DNA of 64,000 bases, taken from positions 122,557 through 186,556 of the forward strand of contig NZ_JANAVP010000006.1 in NCBI RefSeq assembly GCF_024213665.1. Reading direction: 5' to 3'. The stretch comes from Streptomyces sp. A3M-1-3 (GTDB taxonomy: Bacteria; Actinomycetota; Actinomycetes; Streptomycetales; Streptomycetaceae). Numbering within the stretch: the stretch's first letter is position 1; each line of letters opens with the position of its first letter. Shown here in pieces: positions 35,835 through 45,582 of the stretch. The notes beneath the pieces are model-generated. The model ran no database searches, was not told where the DNA came from, and worked only from the letters and a program-made list of their open reading frames with translations. Made by a program: the position numbers and the translations under genes.

Positions 35835-37241
35835 TCATCTGTTCCCGACGGCCTGCTTGACCAGCGTCCGGCCGAAGTCCCACATCAGTCCACCGCCGCT
35901 GTGCGCGTCGTCCATGACGTCCGTGAAGGCGGCGACGAACCGGTCCACGTCCCCCTCGTCGATGACCAGCGGCGGAATCAACTTGATCACTTCGAGATGG
36001 TCGCCGGACACCTGGGTGAGAATGCGGTGCCGCTGAAGCAGCGGGACGACCACCATCTGCGCGAAGAGTCCCTTGCGGGCCGCCTGGAGCATCGTCCAGC
36101 GGCTGCGGAGCCCGAGCGACTTCGGCCGGCCGAACTCGATGCCGATCATCAGGCCCCGCCCGCGTACCGCGTGCAGCAGCTCGTATCGGTCGACGAGGGC
36201 GGCGAGGCGGGTCCGCAGCAGGTCTCCGGTCGCCCGCGCGTTCGCGACGATCTGCTCGTTCTCCACGACCGACAGCACGGCGAGCCCCGCCGCCATCGCC
36301 TGAGCGTTGGAGCCGAAGCTCGCGGAGTGCACGAGCACCCGGTCCATGGACGAGTAGACCTTCTTGAAGATCCAGTCCTTGCCGAGGGTCGCCCCGACCG
36401 GCACATAGCCGCCCGAGAGCGCCTTGGCCAGGCAGACCAGGTCCGGCTCGACGCCCTTCTCGTGCTGGTACGCGAAGAAGTCGCCGGTCCGGCCCAGGCC
36501 GGTCTGCACCTCGTCGGCGATGAGGAGCGCCTTGTGCCGGCGCAGCAGCTCCTGGGCGGCGCGCAGGAATCCGGGCGGGGCCTCGTGCACGCCCTTGCCC
36601 TGGATCGGCTCGACGACGAACGCCGCGACATCGCCGCGCTTCAACTCCCGTTCCAGCGTGGCCAGATCACCGAGCGCCACAGCAGTGTCGGGCAACAGCG
36701 GCGCGAAGCCGTCCCGGAATCCGGCCTCCCCGTTGACCGAGAGCGCGCCGGCGGTCAGTCCGTGGAAGGCGTGCGAGCAGTACAGGATCCTTGGCCTGCC
36801 CGTCGCGTACCGGGCGAACTTGAGCGCGGTCTCGACCGCCTCCGTACCGCTGTTGCCGAAGTAGACCCGGTCCAGGTGTGGACTGTACGAGAGCAGCTTC
36901 TCGGCCAGCAGTCCGGGCAACGGCTGGCAGTCGAAGCGCATCAGATCGGCGAGCGAGGCGTCCAGGACGTCGTGCAGGGCTTGACGGACGACGGGGTGGT
37001 GCCGGCCGAGCCCCATGACTCCGAAGCCTGCGAGCATGTCGAGGTAGTCGTTGCCCTCGGCGTCCCAGAAGTGGGCGCCCTCGGCCCGCTCGTAGACCTT
37101 GTCGAAGCCGATGGTGTGCAGCATCCGCGGCAACTGGTGGTTCAGATATCGGCTGTGCAGCTCATAGCGCTCCGCCCCGCGCGCGGCGAGGAGTCTGCCG
37201 AGGTCGAATTCCCTGCCTGCGCCCGGCTCGGCGGTCGTCAT
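35835..37241 (-). CDS. hpnO: Class III aminotransferase, HpnO-like (hopanoid side chain)
   Basis: 468 residues from ATG 37241, overlapping the dxs stop. It has the class III fold: [20 protein letters not shown] near 130-149 (phosphate cup), [12 protein letters not shown] near 240 (Asp for PLP) and [14 protein letters not shown] near 270 with the PLP lysine. By position at the end of the hopanoid cluster and by its size it corresponds to the HpnO-type aminotransferase that converts a hopanoid ribosyl or aldehyde side chain to aminobacteriohopanetriol. The biochemical assignment rests on family and context. Confidence 0.85.
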   Translation of the reverse strand: MTTAEPGAGREFDLGRLLAARGAERYELHSRYLNHQLPRMLHTIGFDKVYERAEGAHFWDAEGNDYLDMLAGFGVMGLGRHHPVVRQALHDVLDASLADLMRFDCQPLPGLLAEKLLSYSPHLDRVYFGNSGTEAVETALKFARYATGRPRILYCSHAFHGLTAGALSVNGEAGFRDGFAPLLPDTAVALGDLATLERELKRGDVAAFVVEPIQGKGVHEAPPGFLRAAQELLRRHKALLIADEVQTGLGRTGDFFAYQHEKGVEPDLVCLAKALSGGYVPVGATLGKDWIFKKVYSSMDRVLVHSASFGSNAQAMAAGLAVLSVVENEQIVANARATGDLLRTRLAALVDRYELLHAVRGRGLMIGIEFGRPKSLGLRSRWTMLQAARKGLFAQMVVVPLLQRHRILTQVSGDHLEVIKLIPPLVIDEGDVDRFVAAFTDVMDDAHSGGGLMWDFGRTLVKQAVGNR

Positions 37242-39121
37242 TCTTCATGCTCCTTATGGGCCAGGGCGGCGCTGATCCGCCCCGCGATCTCCACCGGGGT
37301 GAGTCCGATGTCGGCGAGCACTTCGCCGCGCTTGGCATGGGCCAGGAACTGGCCGGGAATCCCGAACGTCCGCAGCGGCTGGTCCACGCCCGCGTCCCGC
37401 AGGGCCTGGCCGACCGCCGAACCGACTCCGCCGTCACGGCTGTTGTCCTCGACGACCGCCACCAGCCGGTGCCGCTCCGCGAGCGGCGCGAGCGCCTCGT
37501 CCACGGGCTTGACCCAGCGCGGGTCGACGACCGTGCAGCCGACCCCGCGCGCTTCGAGCAGCTCGGCGGCCTTCAGGCAGACGGGCGCGAGTACGCCCAC
37601 CGACACCAGCAGCACATCGTCAGCCGCCTGGGCCCGTTGCAGTACGTCCATGCCGCCCACCCGGCCGACGGCCGGCACCGGCGCGCCCACCGCCTCCTTG
37701 GGGAAGCGCAGCACCGTGGGCGCATCGTCGACGTCCACGGCCTCGCGCAGCTGGGCGCGGAGCTGGTCGGCGTCGCGCGGGGCGGCGATCCGCAGGCCCG
37801 GGACGACCTGGAGGACCGACATGTCCCACATGCCGTTGTGCGAGGGTCCGTCGACGCCGGTCACGCCGGCCCGGTCGAGTACGAACGTCACGCCGCACCG
37901 GTGCAGGGCGACGTCCATCAGCAGCTGGTCGAACGCGCGGTTGAGGAAGGTCGCGTACACGGCGACGACCGGATGCAGCCCGCCGGTCGCGAGTCCCGCC
38001 GCCGACACCACGGCGTGCTGCTCGGCGATCCCCACGTCCCACACACGGTCCGGGAAGGCTGCCGCGAACCGGGTGAGTCCGACGGGGTGCAGCATGGCGG
38101 CGGTGATGGCCACCACGTCGGGCCGCTCGGCACCGATCTTCACGATCTCGTCGCCGAACACGGAGGTCCAGGAGGGGCCGTTCGAGGGCGCGAGCGGTTC
38201 GCAGGTCAGCGGGTCCATGACACCGACCGTGTGGAAGCGGTCCGCCTCGTCCTCCAGCGCGGGCGTGTAGCCGCGCCCCTTCTCGGTCAGGCAGTGCACC
38301 AGCACGGGCCCGTGGAACCGCTTGGCGCGGCGCAGGGCCGATTCGACGGCGGCCGTGTCGTGCCCGTCGATGGGACCGACGTACTTGAGCCCCAGATCCT
38401 CGAACATGCCCTGGGGCGCGAAGGCGTCCTTGAAGCCCTTCTTGGCGCCGTGCAGCGATTCGTACAGCGGCCGGCCGACGACCGGTGTGTGCTGGAGGAC
38501 ATCCTTGCCCCAGGCGAGGAAGCGCTCGTAGCCGTCGGTGGTACGCAGCGTGGCCAGGTGGTTCGCGAGTCCGCCGATGGTGGGCCCGTACGAGCGCTCG
38601 TTGTCGTTGACGAGGATGATCAGCGGGCGGTCCTTGGCGGCGGCGATGTTGTTCAGCGCCTCCCAGGCCATGCCGCCGGTGAGCGCGCCGTCCCCGATGA
38701 CCGCGACCACATGGTCCTGGCGGCCCCGCACCTGATTGGCCTTGGCAAGCCCGTCCGCCCAGCCCAGCACGGTCGAGGCGTGCGAGTTCTCGATGACGTC
38801 GTGCTCGGACTCCTCCCGCGACGGATAGCCGGAGAGCCCGCCCTTGCCGCGCAGTTTGGAGAAGTCCTGCCGGCCGGTGAGCAGTTTGTGTACGTAGCTC
38901 TGGTGCCCGGTGTCCCACAGGATGCGGTCCGCGGGCGAGTCGAAGACCCGGTGCAGTGCTATCGAGAGTTCCACCACCCCCAGATTGGGCCCCAGATGGC
39001 CCCCCGTTCTGGCCACCGCGTGGATCAGGAACTCCCTGATCTCCCCGGCCAGTTCATTCAGCAGTGCCTCGTCCAGTACCTTCAGGTCGCGCGGCCCCCG
39101 GATGTTCTCCAAGATCGTCAC
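37238..39121 (-). CDS. dxs: 1-Deoxy-D-xylulose-5-phosphate synthase
   Basis: 627 residues from GTG 39121, chosen because AGAGGGGG precedes it and the sequence begins in the typical way ([20 protein letters not shown]). TPP motif [16 protein letters not shown] near 140, HVDGHD-type block [16 protein letters not shown] near 245 and [17 protein letters not shown] near 365 with the catalytic Glu. It makes DXP from pyruvate and glyceraldehyde-3-phosphate, the first step of the MEP isoprenoid route. Placement in the hopanoid cluster suggests a dedicated precursor supply. A strong hairpin separates it from hpnH. Confidence 0.95.
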   Translation of the reverse strand: MTILENIRGPRDLKVLDEALLNELAGEIREFLIHAVARTGGHLGPNLGVVELSIALHRVFDSPADRILWDTGHQSYVHKLLTGRQDFSKLRGKGGLSGYPSREESEHDVIENSHASTVLGWADGLAKANQVRGRQDHVVAVIGDGALTGGMAWEALNNIAAAKDRPLIILVNDNERSYGPTIGGLANHLATLRTTDGYERFLAWGKDVLQHTPVVGRPLYESLHGAKKGFKDAFAPQGMFEDLGLKYVGPIDGHDTAAVESALRRAKRFHGPVLVHCLTEKGRGYTPALEDEADRFHTVGVMDPLTCEPLAPSNGPSWTSVFGDEIVKIGAERPDVVAITAAMLHPVGLTRFAAAFPDRVWDVGIAEQHAVVSAAGLATGGLHPVVAVYATFLNRAFDQLLMDVALHRCGVTFVLDRAGVTGVDGPSHNGMWDMSVLQVVPGLRIAAPRDADQLRAQLREAVDVDDAPTVLRFPKEAVGAPVPAVGRVGGMDVLQRAQAADDVLLVSVGVLAPVCLKAAELLEARGVGCTVVDPRWVKPVDEALAPLAERHRLVAVVEDNSRDGGVGSAVGQALRDAGVDQPLRTFGIPGQFLAHAKRGEVLADIGLTPVEIAGRISAALAHKEHEE

Positions 39122-39152
39122 GTCGGCCCCCTCTCGGATCTGTTCAGCTCGC

Positions 39153-39187
39153 ACCGTGGGAGCCCGGGTGCGGCGGGCTCCCACGGT
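39153..39187 (-). terminator. Perfect hairpin between hpnH and dxs
   Basis: Perfect 14-bp stem ACCGTGGGAGCCCG/CGGGCTCCCACGGT with a 7-nt loop, in the 84-bp gap between hpnH (stop at 39206) and dxs. It could end or weaken transcription before dxs. In S. coelicolor, as I recall, an ispG gene occupies this place. Confidence 0.7.
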
Positions 39188-39205
39188 CATCAGGTCACCC
39201 GCCAG

Positions 39206-40228
39206 TCACCCGCGGTTTCCGGATACGGTGTCGCGGGCCGCGCGCAGGGACTCCTTGAGCGAGCCCATGGTGGCCAGGACGGCGGTCGGCTCGTAACCGC
39301 AGTGCGCCATGCAGTTGGCGCAGCGCGGGTCCTTGCCGCGGCCGTACTTGCTCCAGTCGGTGTCCTCGATGAGCTCCTTGTACGTGGGGACGTACCCGTC
39401 GGCCATCAGGTAGCAGGGCCGCTGCCAGCCGAACAGCGAGTAGTTCGGGATGGCCCACGCGGTGCACGGGAAGTCCGCCTTGCCCTCCAGGAAGTCCAGG
39501 AAGAGCGGTGAGTGGTTCAGCCGCCAGCGCCGCCGGTTGCCGCCCGCGAAGGACTTCTTGAAGAGTTCGCGGGTCTGCTCGACGCCGAGGAAGTGCTCCT
39601 GGTCGGGGGCTTTCTCGTAGGCGTACGCGGGCGAGATCATCATCTCGTCCACCTGGAGCTCGTCGTTGAGGTAGTTGAGGACCTCGATGACGGTCTGCGG
39701 GGTGTCCGTGTTGAAGAAGGTGGAGTTGGTGGTGACCCGGAAGCCGCGCTTCTTGGCTTCCTTGATCGCGGCCACCGCCTCGTCGAACACGCCCTCCTTG
39801 GCGACGGACTCGTCATGCCGCTCCCGCAGTCCGTCGATGTGGACGGCGAACGCGAAGTACCGCGAGGGCGTGAAGTCCTCGAGCTTCTTGCGCAGCAGCA
39901 TCGCATTGGTGCAGAGGAAGACGTACTTCCTCCTCGCCACCAACTGACGGACGATCTCGTCGATCTGAGGGTGCATCAACGGCTCGCCGCCCGCGATGGA
40001 CACCATCGGCGCGCCGGACTCCAGCACCGCGCCCACCGCCTGGGCGACCGGCATGCGCTGCTTGAGGACTCCGGCCGGATGCTGGATCTTCCCGCACCCC
40101 TCGCACTTGAGATTGCAGGCGAAGAGCGGTTCGAGCTCGACAATGAGCGGGAACTTCTCACGCTTGCGGAGCTTCTGTTCGAAGAGGTACGTCCCGACCC
40201 TGATGGTCTGACGGAGCGGCATGGCCAT
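39206..40228 (-). CDS. hpnH: Adenosyl-hopene transferase HpnH (radical SAM)
   Basis: 340 residues from ATG 40228 with a strong AGGAGGTGA site upstream. The radical-SAM cysteines are in ACNLKCEGCGK near 38-48 (CxxxCxxC). GGEPLMHPQIDEIV follows near 80, and the C-terminal CANCMAHCGYEP near 310 matches HpnH. It joins a 5'-deoxyadenosyl radical to hopene to give adenosylhopane, the first side-chain step. It lies 5 bp after the hpnG-like gene, which acts next. Confidence 0.95.
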   Translation of the reverse strand: MAMPLRQTIRVGTYLFEQKLRKREKFPLIVELEPLFACNLKCEGCGKIQHPAGVLKQRMPVAQAVGAVLESGAPMVSIAGGEPLMHPQIDEIVRQLVARRKYVFLCTNAMLLRKKLEDFTPSRYFAFAVHIDGLRERHDESVAKEGVFDEAVAAIKEAKKRGFRVTTNSTFFNTDTPQTVIEVLNYLNDELQVDEMMISPAYAYEKAPDQEHFLGVEQTRELFKKSFAGGNRRRWRLNHSPLFLDFLEGKADFPCTAWAIPNYSLFGWQRPCYLMADGYVPTYKELIEDTDWSKYGRGKDPRCANCMAHCGYEPTAVLATMGSLKESLRAARDTVSGNRG

Positions 40229-40233
40229 CTAGC

Positions 40234-40884
40234 TCACCTCCTGGGGAGCAGCAAAGAACGGTGCCATTCAAAGAAAGCCGGCAGGACGGCGCGGAGGACA
40301 CGGAAAGCTGATATTCCACCTCGCACCGTCCCAATGCGGACGAGCTCATGCTCTGGAGCGTCCACGACCACCCGGACGGCCGCAACCGGACGCGCACCCG
40401 CCCGCACGGCGCTCCACAGCGTCGCCGCGGACTCCATGTCCACCGCGATCGCCCCGGTGGCCCGCAGCTGGGCCCGCTCGGGACCGCGTACGACGTGCTG
40501 GGAGCCGGTGAGCGGGCCGGTGTGCACAGCGCGCCCCGGGACCGCACGGGCCAGCGCCTTGGCGAGCAGCTCGGTGCCGGTGCAGGTCGTGACGCCGCGC
40601 GGGTCGCGGGCCTCGTCGGCGACGACCAGGTCGCCGGGGTGCATGCCGAGGGCGAGCCCGGCACAGAATCCGGTGGCCACGACCGCCGCGTCGCGCAGCG
40701 CCGCCTCGTCGAGCGTGCGGGTGACGGCCCGCTCGGCGGCCCTCGGACCCATGCCCGTACGGAGCAGCCGCACGGGCCCCGGCGCGCCGCCGCGGTTCAC
40801 GCCGCGCAGGGCGAGGTGCTCGATGCCGAGCGCGCAGGCGATCAGCAGCGGTGTGCCGTCCGGGGAGTCCGGCGCCCGGACCAT
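40234..40884 (-). CDS. hpnG: Hopanoid phosphorylase/nucleosidase-like protein (HpnG type)
   Basis: 216 residues from ATG 40884, whose first base overlaps the shc stop (TGATG). The fold is that of purine nucleoside phosphorylases: LLIACALGIEHLALR at the start, VVATGFCAGLALGMHPGDLV near 84 and AVDMESAATLWSAV near 157 with the conserved M-E-S ribose-binding residues. HpnG removes adenine from adenosylhopane to give ribosylhopane. Its position between shc and hpnH supports this. Confidence 0.87.
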   Translation of the reverse strand: MVRAPDSPDGTPLLIACALGIEHLALRGVNRGGAPGPVRLLRTGMGPRAAERAVTRTLDEAALRDAAVVATGFCAGLALGMHPGDLVVADEARDPRGVTTCTGTELLAKALARAVPGRAVHTGPLTGSQHVVRGPERAQLRATGAIAVDMESAATLWSAVRAGARPVAAVRVVVDAPEHELVRIGTVRGGISAFRVLRAVLPAFFEWHRSLLLPRR

Positions 40885-42890
40885 CAGCCCCCCTTGCGGA
40901 CGCCGGCCGGGGCCGGTGCGACGAACGGCTCCCCGTGGACGTACCGTCCGAGCGCCGTGAGCGGGAAGACCTGCCGGTAGAGGTGGTAGTTGATCGAGAA
41001 GTCCCAGGGGAAGCCGGTGCCGGTGAAGTACGGCTCGTCCCATGAACCGTCCTCGCGCTGGGTCTCGGCGAGCCAGCCGACGCCCCGCTCCACGGCCTTG
41101 CCCTCTCGCTCCCCGGCCGCGAGCAGGGCCAGCAGCGCCCAGGCGGTCTGCGAGGCGGTGGACTCACCGCGCCCGATCCATGCGTTGTCCCGGTACGAGC
41201 GAAGGTCTTCGCCCCAGCCGCCGTCATCGTTCTGTACGGACTCCAGCCAGCCGACCGCGCGCCGGATCGCGGGGTGCGAGGCGGGCAGTCCGGCGGCTGT
41301 GAGCGCGGGGACCACAGACCCCGTTCCGTACAGGTAGTTGACGCCCCAGCGGCCGAACCAGGCCCCGTTCGCCTCCTGTTCGGCGAGCAGCCACGCGATG
41401 CCGCGCCGGGTACGCGGATGATGGTCCTTGCCCTCGACGGCCAGCATCTCCACCATGTGCGCGGTGACGTCGGCGGACGGCGGGTCGATGACCTCGCCGA
41501 AGTCGCAGAACGGCAGCCGGTTGGGGAAGGCGCTGGTGTTGTCGGCGTCGAAGGCGCCCCAGGCGCCGTTCCTCGACTGCATGCCGAGGCTCCAGCTCAC
41601 CCCGCGCTCGATGGCTGCTTCGAGGCGCGCCGGATCGGGGTGCCTGATCCGCCGCAGCGCGAGGATGACCTCGGCGGTGTCGTCGGTGTCGGGGTAGTTG
41701 TCGTTGTGGAACTCGAACGCCCAGCCGCCGGGGGTGAGTCCGGGTTTGCGTACGGACCAGTCGCCGGGCCGGACGATCTGCTCCGCCAGCATCCAGTCCG
41801 CGGCCCTGACGAGCGACGGGTGGTCGGCGGGCACTCCGGCGTCGGCGAGCGCGATCGCGGCGAGGCAGGTGTCCCAGACCGGGGACTGGCAGGCTTCGAT
41901 CATCCTGGCGCCGTCCTCGCGCCGGACGGCGAACCGGTCGAGGGATTCCAGGCCGGCCCGCATCACCGGATGCTGAAGGTCGTAGCCGAGGAGGTGCAGG
42001 GCGATCACGGAGTACACGGCGGGCGGCTGGATGCCGCCCCAGCAGCCGTCGTTCTCCTGGCGCTCGATGATCCAGCGGGCCGCGGCGTTCAACGCGGTCC
42101 TGCGCAGCCGGCGGGGCGCGACCTTGCGGTAGACGTGCAGTGCCTTGTCGAGCCGCTGGAAGACCCCGTCCCACGTGGTCGGCGGGGCAAGGCGCTTGGC
42201 GGGGCTGGGGTTGCGGGCGTCCGCGTGCAGTTCCTCGAGCGCGAAGGGCGCGGGCCGCACCGGCCGCTTCGCCGAGACGACGGTGAGCGGCACGATGGTC
42301 TGGCGCGCCCAGCAGCCGAAGTCGTAGATGTTGAGCGGGAACCACGGGGGCAGGAAGATCAGCTCGGGCGGCAGCTCGGGCAGGTCGTCCCAGTTCCACC
42401 AGCCGAAGAGGGCGAGCCAGATCCGGGTGAAGACGCGGCTCGCGGCGATGCCGCCGTGGGCCCGGATCCAGGCCGAGGCGAGGGCCATGTGCGGGTCGTC
42501 GGGCCTGTCCCCGGCGAGCCTCAGCGCGACGTACGCCTCGATGGTGGCAGACAGTTCACCGGGGCCGCCGTAGAAGGTGGCCCAGGTGCCGTCCTCGCGC
42601 TGCTCGCCGCGGATGAACAGTGCGGCGGCCCGGGTGGTCTGTTCGTCCCGGATACCGAGGAACTGACGGAGCAGCAGGTCTTCGGCGTCCATGGTGACGT
42701 TGGTTTCGAGGTCACCCTTCCACCACCCCTGGGCGTCCTGCCGGCCGAGCAGATGCCCGACCGCTCGCGCGGCGGCCCGCTCGGCGGCGACGAGGACGTC
42801 GGCCGCGGCGGGACGGCTGTCGGTTGTTTCGCTGGCCGAGGCTGCGCGGGGCCGTGGTGCCCCGGGGCTTCCGTCGGTCGTCGCTGTCAT
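40884..42890 (-). CDS. shc: Squalene-hopene cyclase
   Basis: 668 residues from ATG 42890. The acid motif DxDDTA is present as DTDDTAEVIL near 404. Several QW repeats are visible (for example QENDGCWGGIQPP near 282, QSRNGAWGAFDADN near 440, QNDDGGWGEDLRSY near 555 and QREDGSWDEPYFTG near 618). It cyclises squalene to hopene in one step at the membrane. The gene is followed directly by the hpnG-like gene. A 117-bp gap separates it from the prenyl synthase gene upstream, so an extra promoter is possible. Confidence 0.97.
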   Translation of the reverse strand: MTATTDGSPGAPRPRAASASETTDSRPAAADVLVAAERAAARAVGHLLGRQDAQGWWKGDLETNVTMDAEDLLLRQFLGIRDEQTTRAAALFIRGEQREDGTWATFYGGPGELSATIEAYVALRLAGDRPDDPHMALASAWIRAHGGIAASRVFTRIWLALFGWWNWDDLPELPPELIFLPPWFPLNIYDFGCWARQTIVPLTVVSAKRPVRPAPFALEELHADARNPSPAKRLAPPTTWDGVFQRLDKALHVYRKVAPRRLRRTALNAAARWIIERQENDGCWGGIQPPAVYSVIALHLLGYDLQHPVMRAGLESLDRFAVRREDGARMIEACQSPVWDTCLAAIALADAGVPADHPSLVRAADWMLAEQIVRPGDWSVRKPGLTPGGWAFEFHNDNYPDTDDTAEVILALRRIRHPDPARLEAAIERGVSWSLGMQSRNGAWGAFDADNTSAFPNRLPFCDFGEVIDPPSADVTAHMVEMLAVEGKDHHPRTRRGIAWLLAEQEANGAWFGRWGVNYLYGTGSVVPALTAAGLPASHPAIRRAVGWLESVQNDDGGWGEDLRSYRDNAWIGRGESTASQTAWALLALLAAGEREGKAVERGVGWLAETQREDGSWDEPYFTGTGFPWDFSINYHLYRQVFPLTALGRYVHGEPFVAPAPAGVRKGG

Positions 42891-43007
42891 GGCTTCCCCT
42901 TCGTGCAGTGAAGTCCTCGTGAAGTCCTCTGCTGTGCTGGGGTCTGCCGTCGGCCGGTGTCTTGTACGGACACCGGCCGGCGACTGCGAGCTATATGAGA
43001 ATCGTGA

Positions 43008-44108
43008 TCATCTCTTTCGTACGACGACGAAGTCCGCCAGCGCCGTGAGCTGCGCGCGGACCCGTGCCGGCATGTCGACGCCGCCGAGCGCCCCGATGGC
43101 GACCGCGTGCTGGCGGCGGGCTTCCTGGGCGGTCCACTCCCGGCCGCCCGCCTCCTCGATCAGAGCCGCCCGGATGGCGAACTCCTCCTCGGAGAAGCTG
43201 TCGACGTCGTTGCTCTTCGCGTCGGCGGCGAGCAGTTCGCCCAGCCGCTGGGACGCGGGACCGCCGGCGGCGAGCGCGGCGACGACCGGCAGGGACTTCT
43301 TGCGCTGGCGCAGATCGCTCCAGGTCTGCTTGCCCGTGGACTCCGGGTCGCCCCAGATGCCGAGCAGGTCGTCCACGGCCTGGAAGGCGAGGCCGAGGTG
43401 GTAGCCGTACGCCTCCAGCGTGTCGGCCGTGCGGTCGTCGGCGCCGCCGAGCACCGCGCCGATGGAGACGGCGCAGGCGAGCAGCGCGCCCGTCTTGTTG
43501 CCCTCCATCTCCAGGCACTCCTCGACGGTGACCCGCTCCCGGTGCTCGTAGGAGATGTCCTGGGCCTGGCCGTCGATGAGCTTGCGGGTGGCGGTGGTGA
43601 GACGGCGGGTGGCGCGGGCCGCCTCGGCCGTGCCGAGTTCCAGCAGGATCTCGTTGGCCAGCGCGAAGAGCGCGTCACCGACCAGGATGGCCTGGGCGGG
43701 GCCGTGCACCTTCCACACCGTGTCGCGGTGGCGGCGCTGCTCGTCGCCGTCCATCAGGTCGTCGTGCAGCAGTGAGAAGTTGTGCACGAGCTCCACCGCG
43801 ACGGCTCCGGGGACGCCGACCTCGGGTGCGGCGCCGGCGGCCTCGGCGGACAGCAGGGCGAGAGCCGGACGTACCGCCTTGCCGCCGTCGCCGTCGGCCG
43901 GCCGGCCCTCGGCGTCGATCCAGCCGAAGTGGTAGGCGGCGACGGTGTCCATGGGCGGCGCGAGCCGGTCCACGGCCGCGCGAAGCACCGGTGCGGACAG
44001 GGTGCGGCCGCGCTCCAGAAGCGCGACGGTGTCCGCACTGTCCGCGGTGTCGACAGCCGGATTCGCCGTGTTCACGGTCTCTCCTCTTGTTCCTGTGCTT
44101 GCAGTCAT
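43008..44108 (-). CDS. Polyprenyl (farnesyl-type) diphosphate synthase of the hopanoid cluster
   Basis: 366 residues from ATG 44108, overlapping the hpnE stop (ATGA). The first aspartate-rich motif is LLHDDLMDGDE near 115-125 and the second AFQAVDDLLGIWGD near 250-263. VELVHNFSLLHDD and GGKAVRPAL are also standard. It condenses IPP with allylic diphosphates and would supply farnesyl diphosphate for hpnC/hpnD. The first motif, DDLMD, is the bacterial form. Chain length cannot be proven from sequence alone. Confidence 0.92.
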   Translation of the reverse strand: MTASTGTRGETVNTANPAVDTADSADTVALLERGRTLSAPVLRAAVDRLAPPMDTVAAYHFGWIDAEGRPADGDGGKAVRPALALLSAEAAGAAPEVGVPGAVAVELVHNFSLLHDDLMDGDEQRRHRDTVWKVHGPAQAILVGDALFALANEILLELGTAEAARATRRLTTATRKLIDGQAQDISYEHRERVTVEECLEMEGNKTGALLACAVSIGAVLGGADDRTADTLEAYGYHLGLAFQAVDDLLGIWGDPESTGKQTWSDLRQRKKSLPVVAALAAGGPASQRLGELLAADAKSNDVDSFSEEEFAIRAALIEEAGGREWTAQEARRQHAVAIGALGGVDMPARVRAQLTALADFVVVRKR

Positions 44109-45478
44109 GCCGCCTCCTGCAGCGGATGTCCATAGCGGCGGCCGAGTGCACAGAGCGCGGCGTCGGCGGCGCTGATACCGCTGCGCACAGCGCTCTCCAT
44201 GGTCGCGGGCCAGCCGGTGGCGGTCCACGCACCGGCCAGGTACAGGCCGGGTGCGTTCGTACGGGCCGGGGGGCGCAGCCGTCCGACGCCGGGGGTGGGG
44301 GCGAACGTCGCTGTCCGCTCCCGGGTGACGAAGAAGTCCCGTACCCGGGCGCCGCGGGTGGCGGGCAGCAGCCGCTCCAGTTCGGGGAGGTAGCGCTCGC
44401 GCAGGTCGGACACGGGGTCGTCGATCTCGTTCTGCGCGATGGACTGGGAGAGCGCGAGGTACTGGCCGCCGCCCTGGAGCCCCGACGCGTCCGTACGGTC
44501 GAAGACCCACTGGACCGGGGTGCCGAGTGCGGCGAAGAACGGGCGGCGCAGCACCTTGCGGTCGTACACCACATGGATGTTGAGGATCGGAGCGGTGCCG
44601 ATGTCCAGCAGCTTGTCGGGGTCGTCGAGCGCGCCGTGCGGCAGCAGGTCGTGCGTTTCGCGCTGCGGTACGGCGAGGACGACGGTGTCCGCCGTGAGCC
44701 GCTCGCCCGCGACGGCGACCTGCCACCCGCCGTTCTCGGTACGGGAGACGGAGCTGACCCGGGTGCGCAGTTCGGTGCGTACGCCGGCCGAGTCGAGCGC
44801 CTTGCGGGCGAGCGTGTCGTGCAGGTCGCCGAGCGGGACACGCGCCCAGCCGATGTCGGCCGCGCCCGGCTCGGAGAGCAGTCCGGTCTTGAAGACCATC
44901 GCGGCGAGCCCGAGGGAGGAGTCTTGGGCGGTGGCGTTGAGTGTCGCGATGCCGACCAGGTCCCACAGCGCCTCGACCGTGCGGGCCGACTGGCCGTGCC
45001 GTCCGAGCCAGGTGGCGAAGTCGATGCCGTCCAGGGCGGGATCGGCGGGGTCGAGTCCCTTGAGTGCCAGTGCGGCCCGTCCGACACTCGCCCGCTCCGC
45101 GAGGGAGAGGTGCGGATAGGTGGCCAGGCTGCCGGCCAGGTGCAGGGGTACGGGCAGGGCGCTGCGGCGCAGCCTTCCGAGCCGCGGCCCCTTCGGGTGG
45201 GCGACGTCGAGCACCGGTACGTCGAGCCGGTCCTGCAGGGGCGCGAGCGCGGACCCGTCGATGCGGTCGAGGAACCACTGGTAGGCGGTGCAGCAGCGCA
45301 GGTAGACGTGCTGGCCGTTGTCGACGGTGAGTTCGCCCCGGCGGAAGGAGAAGGCGAGGCCGCCCAGGCGCGGGCGGCCTTCGAGCAGGGTGACGGAGAG
45401 TCCGGCATCGGCGAGTGCGAGGGCCGCGGTCACTCCGGCCAGGCCGCCGCCGACGACGACCGCGTTGTTGCCGCTCAT
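44105..45478 (-). CDS. hpnE: Hydroxysqualene dehydroxylase
   Basis: 457 residues from ATG 45478. The FAD-binding N-terminus is AVVVGGGLAGVTAALALADA with LLEGRPRLGGLAFSF following, and the C-terminal FAD contact is GLYLAGAWTATGWPATMESA near 418-437. In the three-enzyme route HpnC and HpnD convert farnesyl diphosphate to hydroxysqualene and HpnE reduces it to squalene. Older annotation calls it phytoene dehydrogenase. It is coupled by ATGA overlaps both to the 35-codon ORF before it and to the prenyl synthase after it. Confidence 0.93.
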   Translation of the reverse strand: MSGNNAVVVGGGLAGVTAALALADAGLSVTLLEGRPRLGGLAFSFRRGELTVDNGQHVYLRCCTAYQWFLDRIDGSALAPLQDRLDVPVLDVAHPKGPRLGRLRRSALPVPLHLAGSLATYPHLSLAERASVGRAALALKGLDPADPALDGIDFATWLGRHGQSARTVEALWDLVGIATLNATAQDSSLGLAAMVFKTGLLSEPGAADIGWARVPLGDLHDTLARKALDSAGVRTELRTRVSSVSRTENGGWQVAVAGERLTADTVVLAVPQRETHDLLPHGALDDPDKLLDIGTAPILNIHVVYDRKVLRRPFFAALGTPVQWVFDRTDASGLQGGGQYLALSQSIAQNEIDDPVSDLRERYLPELERLLPATRGARVRDFFVTRERTATFAPTPGVGRLRPPARTNAPGLYLAGAWTATGWPATMESAVRSGISAADAALCALGRRYGHPLQEAA

Positions 45479-45582
45479 GAGACCTCCCCCCGGACGGCCG
45501 TTGCAGACAGGGACGCAACGGCCCGCCGCGGGGTTGCGCCCTGAAGGACCGTGTTGGTCCGGGAGGTGGCGTACTCGAGCAT
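45475..45582 (-). CDS. 35-residue protein between hpnD and hpnE (DUF6380-like)
   Basis: A 35-codon ORF from ATG 45582. Its start shares a base with the hpnD stop (TGATG) and its stop overlaps the hpnE start (ATGA). The sequence contains TPRRAVASLSATAVRGE, a basic amphipathic segment that I associate with short Streptomyces proteins of the DUF6380 type. The GAGGT near its end is also the hpnE ribosome-binding site. It may be a real small protein or a coupling ORF that keeps ribosomes moving from hpnD to hpnE. Conservation would decide. Confidence 0.6.
   Translation of the reverse strand: MLEYATSRTNTVLQGATPRRAVASLSATAVRGEVS

Noticed and set aside
37247..39511. A 754-codon plus-strand frame opposite dxs
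   Set aside because: Antisense shadow of a clear dxs gene; no motifs of its own.
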